A stretch of DNA of 64,000 nt, taken from positions 496,001 to 560,000 of the forward strand of contig NZ_PZYY01000002.1 of NCBI RefSeq assembly GCF_003047265.1. The letters run 5' to 3'. This document shows positions 1-8,835 of this stretch, one piece after another. Position 1 is the first letter of the stretch. The number at the start of each line of letters is the position of its first letter. This stretch comes from Nocardioides terrigena. GTDB taxonomy: Bacteria; Actinomycetota; Actinomycetes; Propionibacteriales; Nocardioidaceae. A program made the translations under genes and the position numbers. Under the pieces are notes generated by a model. It saw nothing but the letters and a program-made list of their open reading frames with translations, had not been told where the DNA came from and searched no databases.

Positions 1-482
1 ATGGCCGCGAGGCGGGCCTCGACCGGGCGTCGGCCGTCGCCGGCGGCCTGCGCGGCGCCGCTGACGACCGAGCGCTCGTGGTCGTCGAGGTCGCCGGCGG
101 CGACGACGCGCTCGAGGAGCAGTCGCCCCTCGGTGAACATCAGCTCGACGTCGACGCCGGCGGGGATCTTGAGCCCGGCGTCGTGCTCCCAGGTGGCGAG
201 CGGGTCGGACCAGGCCGAGATCTCGAACGTCCAGGCGCCCTCGGTGTCCGGGGTGACCCACGCGTCGTACCGGTCCGGCACCTCGCCGTGCTTGACCATC
301 CGCTGCGGCGCGCGGCGGGCGCCCGACGGGTCGGTCAGCACCACCTCGGCGCTCAGCTGGTCGTGCCCCTCACGGAACACCGACGCGCGCACGGGCAGGG
401 GTTCACCGACGGTGGCCTTCGCCGCCTGTCGACCGAGGTCGACGACGGGGGAGACGTCCATGACGGGTATGCGTCCAACCAT
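1..482 (-). CDS. glgE: GlgE maltosyltransferase, N-terminal part (runs off the left edge)
   Basis: This is the first 160 residues of alpha-1,4-glucan:maltose-1-phosphate maltosyltransferase, which extends alpha-glucans from maltose-1-phosphate in the cytoplasm. The protein begins MVGRIPVMDVSPVVD and continues with GEPLPVRASVFREGHD, TPDTEGAWTFEISAWSDP and IPAGVDVELMFTEG, all typical of the N-terminal domain of the family. The catalytic barrel lies outside the window. The ATG at 482 is chosen because the family usually starts with xxGRIPV; an in-frame ATG at 461 is less likely. It is divergent from glgP, an arrangement common in actinobacteria. Identity is firm despite the truncation. Confidence 0.93.
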   Translation of the reverse strand, partial: MVGRIPVMDVSPVVDLGRQAAKATVGEPLPVRASVFREGHDQLSAEVVLTDPSGARRAPQRMVKHGEVPDRYDAWVTPDTEGAWTFEISAWSDPLATWEHDAGLKIPAGVDVELMFTEGRLLLERVVAAGDLDDHERSVVSGAAQAAGDGRRPVEARLAA

Positions 483-581
483 GCGCCCACACTTGCGAAC
501 CCGAGGGGCTGGCGCAAGCCGGGGACCCGTCGCGTCTCACCGGGACCACCCCTGGGGTGGGAGCGGCTGTCGCGGAACTTC

Positions 582-610
582 TTGGATCGATCAAAGAAAT
601 GCCCTACGGT
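582..610 (+). promoter_or_regulatory. glgP promoter, leaderless, with overlapping palindrome
   Basis: A -35-like TTGGAT (582-587) lies 17 bases from a -10-like TACGGT (605-610), and the GTG of glgP follows 6 bases later, so the transcript probably starts at or next to the start codon. The -35 box sits inside a near-palindrome centred on GATCGATC (585-592), a possible operator. Not tested. Confidence 0.55.
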
Positions 611-616
611 CGGTCC

Positions 617-3202
617 GTGCGAGCGATACGACGATTCACCGTCCGTCCTGTCCTGCCCGAGCCGCTGGCCGGCCTGGCTACCCTGGCCGGCAACCTGCGC
701 TGGTCGTGGCACCCGGAGACGCAGGACGTCTTCCGGGCGATCGACGAGCGGCTGTGGGCCGGGGTCAACCACGACCCGGTGCGCCTGCTGGGCGCCGTGG
801 GCCGCGAGCGCCTCGACGAGCTGGCCGGCGACCAGGTGTTCCTCGAGCGGCTGCGGGTCGCGACCGAGTCGCTGGAGCACTACCTCCACGGCGAGCGCTG
901 GTACGCCCGCAAGGCCGGCGCCGACGCGCCCCGCTCCATCGCCTACTTCTCACCCGAGTACGGCATCACCGCCGTCCTCCCGCAGTACTCCGGCGGCCTC
1001 GGCATCCTGGCCGGCGACCACCTCAAGGCGTCCTCCGACCTCGGCATCCCGGTCACCGGCGTGGGCCTCTTCTACCGCCACGGCTACTTCAAGCAGTCGC
1101 TGTCCCGCGAGGGCTGGCAGCAGGAGACCTACCCGGTCCTCGACCCCGACGAGCTGCCGCTCACGCTGCTCCGCGAGGCCGACGGCTCGCGGGCCATCGT
1201 CTCGATCGACCTCCCGGGCGGCCAGCCGCTGCTGGCCCGCGTGTTCGTGGCGCACGTCGGGCGCGTCCCGCTGCTGCTCCTCGACTCCGACATCGAGGAG
1301 AACCCGCAGCACTACCGCGACGTCACCGACCGCCTCTACGGCGGCAACTCCGAGCACCGCCTCCGCCAGGAGCTGCTGCTCGGCGTGGGTGGCGTCCGCG
1401 CCCTGCGCGTCTACTCCCGGATCACCGGCGCCCCGGCTCCCGAGGTGTTCCACACCAACGAGGGCCACGCCGGATTCCTCGGCATCGAGCGGATCCGCGA
1501 GCTCACCGTCGGCGAGGGCGGCCCCGGCCTCGACTTCGACACCGCGCTCGAGGTGTCGCGCGCCGGCACCGTCTTCACCACGCACACCCCGGTGCCCGCC
1601 GGCATCGACCGCTTCCCGCGCGAGCTCGTCCAGCAGTACTTCGGTGGCGAGGCGTCCCCGACCCCGGGCGTGCCCGTCGACCGGGTGCTCGCCCTCGGCG
1701 CCGAGGACTACGAGAGCGGCGACGCCGCGGTCTTCAACATGGCCGTCATGGGCTTCCGCCTCGCCCAGCGCGCCAACGGCGTCTCCCAGCTGCACGGCCA
1801 CGTGTCGCGCGGCATGTTCAACGGCCTCTGGCCGGCCTTCGACGAGGCCGAGGTCCCGATCGGCTCGGTCACCAACGGCGTGCACGGCCCGACCTGGATC
1901 GCCCGCGAGATCTTCGACCTCGCCGCCGAGCTGGGTGCCGACGTCGACGGCGACGACACCGACGGCCTGTGGCCGCTGGTGGACCGCATCGACGGCAAGC
2001 GCCTGTGGGACCTCAAGCGCACCCTGCGCGGCAAGCTCGTCGACGACGCGCGCGTCCGGCTGGCCAAGTCGTCGGCCAAGCGCGGCTTCGCGCCGGCCGA
2101 GCTCGGCTGGATCGAGACGGCCCTCGACCCCGACGTGCTGACCATCGGCTTCGCGCGGCGCGTGCCGTCGTACAAGCGGCTGACCCTGATGCTGCGCGAC
2201 CCGGCCCGCCTCAAGCGCCTGCTCCTCGACCCCGAGCGCCCGATCCAGCTGGTCATCGCCGGCAAGTCGCACCCGGCCGACGACGGCGGCAAGAAGCTCA
2301 TCCAGGAGATGGTGCGCTTCGCCGACGACCCCGAGCTGCGGCACCGGATCGTCTTCCTGCCCAACTACGACATCGCCATGGCCCAGCCGCTCTACCCCGG
2401 CTGCGACGTGTGGCTCAACAACCCGCTGCGCCCCTACGAGGCGTGCGGCACGTCCGGCATGAAGGCCGCGCTCAACGGCGGCCTCAACCTCTCGATCCTC
2501 GACGGCTGGTGGGACGAGTGGTACGACGGCAACAACGGCTGGGCGATCCCGTCCGCGGACGGCGTCGACGACCAGGACCGGCGCGACGACCTCGAGGCCA
2601 CCGCGCTCTACGAGCTCATCGAGAACGAGGTCGCCCCGCGCTTCTACGACGTCGACGAGCAGGGCGTGCCCACGCGCTGGGTGGAGATGCTGCGCCACAC
2701 GCTCAAGTCGCTCGGCCCCAAGGTGCTGGCCACCCGCCAGGTGCGCGACTACGTGCGCGAGCTCTACGCGCCGGCCGCCCAGACCTCGCGCGCGCTCAAC
2801 TCCGACTACACCGGTGCCCGTGAGCTGTCGCAGTGGAAGCAGCACGTGCGTGGCGCCTGGGGCTCGGTGCGGGTCGAGCACGTCGAGTCCGAGGGCGTCG
2901 GCGACGCCGCCGAGGTCGGGGCCACGCTGTCCGTCCGCGCCTACGTCGCGCTCGGAGACCTCACCCCCGACGACGTCGAGGTGCAGGTCGTCCACGGCCG
3001 CCCCGGCGCCGACGACGAGCTGCTCGACCAGGTGACCTCGTCGATGCACGTCTCGGAGTCCTACGAGGGCAACCGGCACCGCTTCGACGCCGACGTGCAG
3101 CTCGACCGCTCGGGCCCGTTCGGCTACACCGTGCGGGTCGTCCCGCGCAACGAGTCGCTGGCCTCGGTGGCCGAGCTCGGGCTGGTCTCCACGCCCGCCT
3201 GA
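617..3202 (+). CDS. glgP: Alpha-glucan (glycogen) phosphorylase
   Basis: A protein of 861 aa that splits terminal alpha-1,4 bonds of glycogen with phosphate to release glucose-1-phosphate, using pyridoxal phosphate. Visible family marks are the N-terminal domain (WHPETQDVFRAID), YFSPEYGI and LGILAGDHLK, VFHTNEGHAGF, FTTHTPVPAGIDRF, and the C-terminal catalytic region with FARRVPSYKR, VFLPNYDIAMAQPLYPGCDVWLN and the NNPLRPYEACGTSGMKAALNG segment that carries the active-site loop. Length fits the actinobacterial GlgP type. The GTG at 617 follows a promoter with no room for a ribosome-binding site. An in-frame ATG at 557 lies upstream of the promoter and is rejected. It is divergent from glgE and ends before a strong hairpin. 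Confidence 0.95.
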   Translation: MRAIRRFTVRPVLPEPLAGLATLAGNLRWSWHPETQDVFRAIDERLWAGVNHDPVRLLGAVGRERLDELAGDQVFLERLRVATESLEHYLHGERWYARKAGADAPRSIAYFSPEYGITAVLPQYSGGLGILAGDHLKASSDLGIPVTGVGLFYRHGYFKQSLSREGWQQETYPVLDPDELPLTLLREADGSRAIVSIDLPGGQPLLARVFVAHVGRVPLLLLDSDIEENPQHYRDVTDRLYGGNSEHRLRQELLLGVGGVRALRVYSRITGAPAPEVFHTNEGHAGFLGIERIRELTVGEGGPGLDFDTALEVSRAGTVFTTHTPVPAGIDRFPRELVQQYFGGEASPTPGVPVDRVLALGAEDYESGDAAVFNMAVMGFRLAQRANGVSQLHGHVSRGMFNGLWPAFDEAEVPIGSVTNGVHGPTWIAREIFDLAAELGADVDGDDTDGLWPLVDRIDGKRLWDLKRTLRGKLVDDARVRLAKSSAKRGFAPAELGWIETALDPDVLTIGFARRVPSYKRLTLMLRDPARLKRLLLDPERPIQLVIAGKSHPADDGGKKLIQEMVRFADDPELRHRIVFLPNYDIAMAQPLYPGCDVWLNNPLRPYEACGTSGMKAALNGGLNLSILDGWWDEWYDGNNGWAIPSADGVDDQDRRDDLEATALYELIENEVAPRFYDVDEQGVPTRWVEMLRHTLKSLGPKVLATRQVRDYVRELYAPAAQTSRALNSDYTGARELSQWKQHVRGAWGSVRVEHVESEGVGDAAEVGATLSVRAYVALGDLTPDDVEVQVVHGRPGADDELLDQVTSSMHVSESYEGNRHRFDADVQLDRSGPFGYTVRVVPRNESLASVAELGLVSTPA

Positions 3203-3210
3203 GGTGAGGG

Positions 3211-3234
3211 CGGCCCGGGCGACCACCCGGGCCG
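3211..3234. terminator. Hairpin between convergent glgP and DUF3099 gene
   Basis: A perfect 9-base stem (CGGCCCGGG at 3211-3219 with CCCGGGCCG at 3226-3234) around a 6-base loop lies exactly between the stops of two convergent genes. There is no T-run on either side. High-GC actinobacteria often use such hairpins, so a bidirectional terminator is likely. Confidence 0.6.
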
Positions 3235-3474
3235 TCAGCCCCCGCGGACCCCTCCGCTGCCGACGAACGCGGCGATGGGCGGCAGCACCGCGGCCACCAT
3301 CGACATGGCGACCGCCAGCGGCGTCGACCACAGCCGCACCCAGGTCCACGCCAGCAGGATGAGCACCAAGCACGTTCCCATGATCAGGAAGTACCACCGG
3401 CGGCGTCGGCGCAGCTGGTCGCTCAGTGACGGGGGCACCCCGGTCACCGGCTGCACGCGGTCGCGGCGTCGCAC
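3235..3474 (-). CDS. DUF3099 family membrane protein
   Basis: A small inner-membrane protein of about 79 aa and unknown role. Two membrane segments are clear, WYFLIMGTCLVLILLAWTWV and PLAVAMSMVAAVLPPIAAFV, preceded by a basic stretch LRRRRR. The pattern YFxxMGTCLxLxxLAW...VRLxSxPxAVxMSxVAAVxPPxAA is that of DUF3099 in actinobacteria. Several in-frame GTG codons (3474, 3456) are possible starts; the longer reading to 3567 has a low-complexity arginine-rich head that looks non-coding. The start is uncertain, the family call is fairly firm. Confidence 0.7.
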   Translation of the reverse strand: MRRRDRVQPVTGVPPSLSDQLRRRRRWYFLIMGTCLVLILLAWTWVRLWSTPLAVAMSMVAAVLPPIAAFVGSGGVRGG

Positions 3475-3610
3475 GCCTCCACGGTAGTCCGCGTCCGCGC
3501 CCGCGGCGGCGCCACGCCGTCGTGCCCGTCCACGACGGGCGCGCCGGGTGGCGGGCAGACTGCACAAGCACGATCAAGCGAGCGCGCCCCGGCGCGAGCA
3601 GGGTGGGGTC

Positions 3611-4516
3611 ATGACGACAGCGGCCGACACGTTCGCCTCGTTCCTCGCCCTGCTCGCCGAGACCCTCGACCTCGACGGCGAGGAGCGGGCCCGCAGGATG
3701 CACCTGTCGCGGTTCCACCTCGACCGGATCGTCTCGGCGACCGCTGGCGAGCCACCCGGGCGGATGCGGCGACGCCTCCTGCTCGAGCGGGCCGCCTACC
3801 AGCTGGTGGTGACCGACCGGCAGGTCGTGGACGTGGCGATGGAAGCGGGCTTCGATTCGCACGAGGGGTTCACGCGCGCCTTCCGGCGTGAGTACGGCGC
3901 GGCCCCCTCCCGCTGGCGTCGGCACCCGACGCGGATGCAGCTGCCTGCGCCGAGCCGGGTTCACTTCCACCCACCTGGCACGCTCCGGCTGCCCACCACC
4001 ACGAAGGTGACTCCGATGGACCTGATGACGCGCATGATCGAGCACCACCTCTGGCTCACCGGCGAGATGCTGGACCGGGCCGCCCGTCTCACCGACGACC
4101 AGCTCGACGCACCGATCGAGATGCCCATCGGCACCATCGACGCCGACATGTCGATCCGGTCGGTGCTGGGCCGCCTCGTCGGCCAGCTCACGCAGTGGAA
4201 CGCCGCCTCCTCCGGGCGCCGTTATGACTGGGACGAGCGCGGCAAGGGACTGGTGACGTTGCGCCGCGAGCTGGCGGAGGAGGGGCCGGCGTTCCTGGCC
4301 CAGGTGCGGGAGACGATCGAGGAGGGTCGGCTCGACGACACGTTCGTCGACGTCACCTGCGAGCCGCCGCGGGTCTTCACCTACGGGGGCATGGTCGCGC
4401 ACGTTCTCACCTTCGCCGCCGTACGCCGGCTGGTCGTCCTCGGAGCTCTCGAGACGGCCGGCATCACGGACCTCGACGCCGGTGACCCCGCGCAGTGGGT
4501 GGCGACGCCGAGCTGA
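3611..4516 (+). CDS. AraC-type HTH fused to a DinB-like domain
   Basis: A 301-aa protein. Residues 1-110 are an AraC-type helix-turn-helix region: MHLSRFHLDRIVSATAG, then VVDVAMEAGFDSHEGFTRAF and REYGAAPSRWRR, the two-helix pattern of the family. Residues 135-295 (MDLMTRMIEHHLWLTGEMLDRA, LDAPIEMPIG, YGGMVAHVLTFAAVRRL) look like a DinB/YfiT four-helix bundle, usually a metal-binding thiol-transferase-like fold. Such fusions are known in actinobacteria but their ligands are not. The ATG at 3611 has GGTGGGG before it. It reads toward the channel gene and has no obvious operon partner. Confidence 0.75.
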   Translation: MTTAADTFASFLALLAETLDLDGEERARRMHLSRFHLDRIVSATAGEPPGRMRRRLLLERAAYQLVVTDRQVVDVAMEAGFDSHEGFTRAFRREYGAAPSRWRRHPTRMQLPAPSRVHFHPPGTLRLPTTTKVTPMDLMTRMIEHHLWLTGEMLDRAARLTDDQLDAPIEMPIGTIDADMSIRSVLGRLVGQLTQWNAASSGRRYDWDERGKGLVTLRRELAEEGPAFLAQVRETIEEGRLDDTFVDVTCEPPRVFTYGGMVAHVLTFAAVRRLVVLGALETAGITDLDAGDPAQWVATPS

Positions 4517-4550
4517 TCCGCGCGGAGCGGCGAGCGAGGCGCGAGACGGC

Positions 4551-5240
4551 TCAGGTCTTCTTCCGGCGCTCCTCGCGTGCGGTGCTGCGGGCGACGGTGA
4601 GCGCCATGATCCGGGCCACGGCGAGGGCGAGGTAGAGCATCCCGGCGATCTGCTCGATCATCACGAAGGACCGTGCGTGCGGGCGGACCGGCACGATGTC
4701 GGACAGCCCCAGGCTGGTCATCGTGGTCACCGACAGGTAGAGCATCTCGAACCACGCCCTGGCCTGCAGCGGGTCGCCGACGGCGGTGAACGAGTCGGGC
4801 ACCACCACGTCGACGGCGAGGTAGACGTAGGCGAAGCCCCACGCCACCACGGTGAACGTGGCGCCGGTGGCGTAGAGCTCGTCCGTGGTCACGATGTGGT
4901 CGTCGAACATGTACCGCAGCAGCGCGTAGGCGGTGTAGAAGTAGAACGCGGCGTGGAAGACGGCCGACCACAGGACGACGGCCTCCACACCGGGTGCCAC
5001 GGCCTCCCAGATCGTGAACACGACGACCGGCACGCCCAGGACGGCCGAGACCCAGCTCAGGGCCGGCGTCATCCGCACCGCGAAGACGGCCAGCGCGAGC
5101 ACGAACAGCGCGAAGATCGAGAAGATCGCCCGGCCCAGCGGGGCGTCGCTGAGGAACGGGTAGACGAGGATCCCCAGCAGCTGGACGATCAGCAGGTCGG
5201 CACAGGGGTGGCGGACGACCGGGATGGTGCGCCAGTTCAC
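4551..5240 (-). CDS. Potassium-channel-like membrane protein
   Basis: A 229-aa membrane protein with about six hydrophobic segments and a pore-loop-like stretch near the C-terminus, LSVTTMTSLGLSDIVPV, followed by a last helix (MIEQIAGMLYLALAVARIM). This resembles the pore region of two-helix potassium channels (TxTTxGxGD), but the usual second glycine of the filter is replaced by serine. No cytoplasmic RCK/TrkA-N domain is present, so gating is unclear. The GTG start at 5240 overlaps the glgX stop by 4 bases (GTGA), so translation is coupled to glgX. The link to glycogen metabolism may be purely positional. Confidence 0.75.
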   Translation of the reverse strand: MNWRTIPVVRHPCADLLIVQLLGILVYPFLSDAPLGRAIFSIFALFVLALAVFAVRMTPALSWVSAVLGVPVVVFTIWEAVAPGVEAVVLWSAVFHAAFYFYTAYALLRYMFDDHIVTTDELYATGATFTVVAWGFAYVYLAVDVVVPDSFTAVGDPLQARAWFEMLYLSVTTMTSLGLSDIVPVRPHARSFVMIEQIAGMLYLALAVARIMALTVARSTAREERRKKT

Positions 5241-7408
5241 GCCTTGACCTCCCGGATGACCACGACCGAGCGGGCCTCCTGCTCGAGCGACTCGCCCGAG
5301 GTCACCACGGTGCCGATCGGGTTGTGCGGGCAGGTGGACAGCACCACCTCGCCCTTGTTGACCCACTCGTTGCGGGGCAGCCTCACCGTGACGTCGTCGG
5401 GGGAGGCGTTGAGCCAGATGACGAACGACGAGTCGCGCAGCTGCTCCCCGCGCGGGCCGGGGGAGCGGAGCGGGTCGCCGGAGACGAACATCCCCACCGT
5501 GTGCAGGGCGTCGTCGTGCCAGTCGTCGGGGGTCATCTCCCGGCCGTCGGGGTGCATCCAGGCGAGGTCCTTGGCGCCGCCCTTGATGGCCGGGCGTCCC
5601 TCGAACCAGTGCCGCTGACGCAACGCGGGGTGGTCGCGGCGCAGGCGCAGCGCCGTCTTGGTGATCTCGTAGACGTCGAGCCACGCGTCGTCGGGGCGCC
5701 AGTCGACCCACGAGGTGGCGTTGTCCTGGCCGTAGGCGTTGTTGTTGCCGCCCTGGGTGCGCCCGCGCTCGTCGCCGGCGGTGAGCATCGGCACCCCGTT
5801 GGACAGGCACAGCGTGACCATCAGGTTGGCCGCCTGGCGACGCCGCAGCGCGATGACGTCCGGGTCGTCGGTCTCGCCCTCGACCCCGCAGTTCCACGAC
5901 CGGTTGTTGTCGGTGCCGTCGCGGTTGTGCTCGCCGTTGGCCTCGTTGTGCTTGAGGTTGTAGGACACGAGGTCGCGCAGCGTGAAGCCGTCGTGGGCGG
6001 TGATGAAGTTGACCGAGGCGTACGGCGAGCGCCCGTCGTCGGCGTACAGGTCGCTGGACCCGGCGAGCCGGGTCGCCACGGTCCGCACGCCGGAGGTGTG
6101 CCGGCGCCAGAAGTCACGCACGGTGTCGCGGTACTGGTCGTTCCACTCCACCCACGGCGGCGGGAACTCCCCGACCCGGTAGCCGTCCATCGAGGCGTCC
6201 CAGGGCTCGGCGATGAGCTTGACGTGCCGCAGCACCGGGTCCTGTCCGATCGCGGTCATCAGGTGGCTGCCGAGGTCGATCTCCTGGCCCGTGCGGGTGA
6301 GCGCGCTCAGCAGGTCGAAGCGGAAGCCGTCCACGTGCATCTCGCTGACCCAGTAGCGCAGCGAGTCGAGGATCATCCGCAGGCTCTGGGTGCGGCTGGC
6401 GTCGACGGTGTTGCCGCAGCCGGTGACGTCCCAGTAGGTGTCGGGGGCCGGGTCGGCGCGCGGGTCGCGCTGGACGACGCGCTGGTAGTAGCCCAGGTCG
6501 TCGAGGCCCCGGAAGCTGAGCGTCGGACCGTCGGGTCCGGCCTCGGCGGTGTGGTTGTAGACGACGTCGAGGATCACCTCGATGCCCGCCTGGTGCAGTG
6601 CCTTGACCATCTGCTTGAACTCCGCGACCTGCTGCCCGCGGTCGCCGGAGGAGGAGTAGGCGTTGTGGGGGGCGAAGAAGCCCAGCGAGTTGTAGCCCCA
6701 GTAGTTGACCAGCCCGCGCTCGGCCAGCGCCGGCTCGCTGAAGAACTGGTGCACGGGCAGCAGCTCGACGGCGGTCACGCCGAGGTCGTGGAGGTACTCC
6801 ACGACGGCGGGCGTCGCCAGCCCGGCGTACGTCCCGCGCAGGTGCTCGGGGACGCGGTCGTGCAGGGCGGTCATGCCCTTGACGTGCAGCTCGTAGATGA
6901 CGGTGTCGCGCCAGCGGCGGCGCAGGGGGACGTCGCCCTCCCAGTCGAAGGCGGGGTCCACGACCACGCTGCGCGCGGTGTACGGCGCGGAGTCGAGGTC
7001 GCTGCGCAGCTCCGGGTGCTCGACGTCGTAACCGTAGAGGGCCGGGTGCACGGTGAGGTCCCCGGCGATCGCGGACGCGTAGGGGTCGAGGAGCAGCTTG
7101 GCCGGGTTGAAGCGCAGGCCGCGGTCGGGGTCCCAGTCGCCGTCGATGCGGTAGCCGTAGCGGGTGCCCGGGCGAAGGTCGGGGACGGCGCAGTGCCAGA
7201 TGCCGAGGGAGTGCTCGGTGAGGTCGATGCGGCGCTCGGCGTCGCGGTCGTCGTACAGGCACAACCAGGCGGCACGCGCCAGCGGCGCGTAGACGGCGAA
7301 GTTGGTCGACTCCGACGACCACGTCGCGCCCAGCGGCCAGTTGCGCCCCGGCCACACCTCGGTCGTCTCGTCGTGGTGCTCCCACATTCCCGGTGTCACG
7401 CCCGGCAT
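5237..7408 (-). CDS. glgX: Glycogen debranching enzyme GlgX
   Basis: A 723-aa GH13 enzyme that hydrolyses alpha-1,6 branches of glycogen limit dextrins. An N-terminal CBM48-like domain (PLGATWSSESTNFAVYAPLA) is followed by the barrel with VYNHTAEAG, the nucleophile segment DGFRFDLLSAL, the acid/base segment KLIAEPWDA and the third acid in FITAHDGFTLRD; NNNAYGQDNATSWVDW is typical of GlgX/TreX. The ATG at 7408 is used; the in-frame ATG at 7387 is an alternative. It is the first gene of a two-gene operon with the channel and is divergent from the enoyl-CoA hydratase gene, with only 60 bases between them. Confidence 0.94.
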   Translation of the reverse strand: MPGVTPGMWEHHDETTEVWPGRNWPLGATWSSESTNFAVYAPLARAAWLCLYDDRDAERRIDLTEHSLGIWHCAVPDLRPGTRYGYRIDGDWDPDRGLRFNPAKLLLDPYASAIAGDLTVHPALYGYDVEHPELRSDLDSAPYTARSVVVDPAFDWEGDVPLRRRWRDTVIYELHVKGMTALHDRVPEHLRGTYAGLATPAVVEYLHDLGVTAVELLPVHQFFSEPALAERGLVNYWGYNSLGFFAPHNAYSSSGDRGQQVAEFKQMVKALHQAGIEVILDVVYNHTAEAGPDGPTLSFRGLDDLGYYQRVVQRDPRADPAPDTYWDVTGCGNTVDASRTQSLRMILDSLRYWVSEMHVDGFRFDLLSALTRTGQEIDLGSHLMTAIGQDPVLRHVKLIAEPWDASMDGYRVGEFPPPWVEWNDQYRDTVRDFWRRHTSGVRTVATRLAGSSDLYADDGRSPYASVNFITAHDGFTLRDLVSYNLKHNEANGEHNRDGTDNNRSWNCGVEGETDDPDVIALRRRQAANLMVTLCLSNGVPMLTAGDERGRTQGGNNNAYGQDNATSWVDWRPDDAWLDVYEITKTALRLRRDHPALRQRHWFEGRPAIKGGAKDLAWMHPDGREMTPDDWHDDALHTVGMFVSGDPLRSPGPRGEQLRDSSFVIWLNASPDDVTVRLPRNEWVNKGEVVLSTCPHNPIGTVVTSGESLEQEARSVVVIREVKA

Positions 7409-7468
7409 TGTCCCTGATTGAATGACACGACCTTCCAGAGGACCACGCACAGAGCACGAAGGAGCGAC

Positions 7469-8260
7469 ATGACTGACGCAACCCGGGAGTTCGTCCGGCT
7501 CGAGGTGGCCGACGGAGTGGCCACGATGCGCCTCGACCGGCCCAAGATGAACGCGCTCAACGTGCAGGTGCAGGAGGAGATCCGGGCCGCCGCGCACGAG
7601 GCGACCGAGCGCGACGACGTGAAGGCCGTCGTGGTCTGGGGCGGCGAGCGCGTCTTCGCCGCCGGCGCGGACGTCAAGGAGATGGCCGACATGTCCTACA
7701 CCGACATGGTCAAGCGCTCCGGCGGCCTGCAGTCCGCCTTCTCCGCGGTCGCGCGGATCCCCAAGCCGGTGGTGGCGGCGGTCAACGGCTACGCCCTCGG
7801 CGGCGGCTGCGAGCTCGCCCTGTGCGCCGACATCCGGATCGCGGCCGACGACGCCACGCTGGGCCAGCCGGAGATCCTGCTCGGGATCATCCCCGGCGCC
7901 GGCGGCACGCAGCGGCTCACCCGCCTGGTGGGTCCCAGTCGGGCCAAGGACCTGATCTTCACGGGCCGGTTCGTCGCCGCCGACGAGGCGCTGGCCATCG
8001 GCCTCGTCGACCGGGTGGTCCCGGCCGCCGAGGTCTACGACACCGCCGTCGCCTGGGCCGGGCAGTTCAGCAACGCCGCGTCGTACGCCGTCCGCGCGGC
8101 CAAGGAGACGATCGACCGGGGCCTCGAGGTCGACCTCGAGACGGGCCTCGAGATCGAGCGCCAGCAGTTCGCCGCACTCTTTGCCACCGAGGACCGTGCC
8201 ATCGGCATGCAGTCGTTCGTTGAGCAGGGGCCGGGCAAGGCGGCGTTCGTGGCACGGTAG
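7469..8260 (+). CDS. Enoyl-CoA hydratase/isomerase family protein
   Basis: A 263-aa crotonase-fold enzyme, probably hydrating 2-enoyl-CoA in fatty-acid beta-oxidation. FAAGADVKEM forms one side of the oxyanion hole and GYALGGGCELALCADIRIA the other; GQPEILLGIIPGAGGTQRL carries the second catalytic glutamate. Both glutamate positions appear filled, which favours true hydratase activity. The ATG at 7469 is preceded by GGAG, so the in-frame ATG at 7418 is not needed. etfBA lie just downstream on the same strand, which fits a role in acyl-CoA oxidation, although a separate hairpin lies between. Confidence 0.9.
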   Translation: MTDATREFVRLEVADGVATMRLDRPKMNALNVQVQEEIRAAAHEATERDDVKAVVVWGGERVFAAGADVKEMADMSYTDMVKRSGGLQSAFSAVARIPKPVVAAVNGYALGGGCELALCADIRIAADDATLGQPEILLGIIPGAGGTQRLTRLVGPSRAKDLIFTGRFVAADEALAIGLVDRVVPAAEVYDTAVAWAGQFSNAASYAVRAAKETIDRGLEVDLETGLEIERQQFAALFATEDRAIGMQSFVEQGPGKAAFVAR

Positions 8261-8322
8261 CCGCGCCCGCCCCCGGCACGACCCCTGCTAACGACACGAC
8301 CACGCACCGGAAGGACCACCCA

Positions 8323-8673
8323 GTGGCCAAGGAAGACACCACCTCGACGAAGAAGCGCAGCGCCGCGAGCGCGGTCACCACCGTGCGCGCCCGCCTCGCC
8401 CAGCTGGTCTGGCTGGTCTGCGTGCTGTGCGCGCTGGCGCTCGCGTCCGGAGCGCTGCTGGTGGCGCTCAAGGCCAACACCGACAACGCGCTCGTCGTCT
8501 TCATCCTGGACGCGGCCGACGCCGTCGACCTCGGCGTCTTCGACCGCAACGACGGCATCATGAAGTTCGAGGGGGAGAACGCCGCGACCAAGAACGCCCT
8601 CGTCAACTGGGGCCTCGGCGCCATCGCGTGGCTCGTGATCGGCCGGATCCTGGACCGGATCATCCGTCCCTGA
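8323..8673 (+). CDS. Small two-helix membrane protein, unknown function
   Basis: A 116-aa protein starting at GTG 8323. It has a charged head (KEDTTSTKKRSA), a membrane helix (LAQLVWLVCVLCALALASGALLVAL), a soluble middle (DAADAVDLGVFDRNDGIMKFEG) and a second helix (ALVNWGLGAIAWLVIGRIL) ending in basic residues. The DLGVFDRNDG stretch suggests a short extracytoplasmic loop. I do not recognise a named family. It lies 62 bases after the enoyl-CoA hydratase gene and may be cotranscribed. The upstream GGAAGGA region supports the start. Confidence 0.7.
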   Translation: MAKEDTTSTKKRSAASAVTTVRARLAQLVWLVCVLCALALASGALLVALKANTDNALVVFILDAADAVDLGVFDRNDGIMKFEGENAATKNALVNWGLGAIAWLVIGRILDRIIRP

Positions 8674-8702
8674 CCCGGGACGTCCCTGACAGCGTCACTG
8701 TG

Positions 8703-8742
8703 AGTAACCCCACCGCGGACCCTGTTCCGCGGTGGGGTTACT
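8703..8742. terminator. Perfect 17-base inverted repeat upstream of etfB
   Basis: Arms at 8703-8719 and 8726-8742 pair perfectly over 17 bases around a 6-base loop. It sits 29 bases after the small membrane protein gene, so a terminator is the simplest reading, although no T-run follows. The right arm also contains GGTTAC (8736-8741), which can pair instead with GTAACC at 8748-8753. Confidence 0.6.
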
Positions 8743-8835
8743 GACTTGTAACCTCGCCACCACACCATCCTCGGATCCGATGGGCCCCCTGCCCACGGAG
8801 AACCAGCACAGGAGGGGCCGCAAAGGCCACACACC

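Noticed and set aside
950-4402. 1150-codon minus-strand frame across glgP
   Set aside because: Low-complexity Val/Ala/Gly/Arg translation opposite a well-conserved phosphorylase; it also spans the glgP terminator and other genes.
4381-4971. 196-codon minus-strand frame bridging the AraC-DinB and channel genes
   Set aside because: Arginine-rich shadow of the channel gene in another frame.
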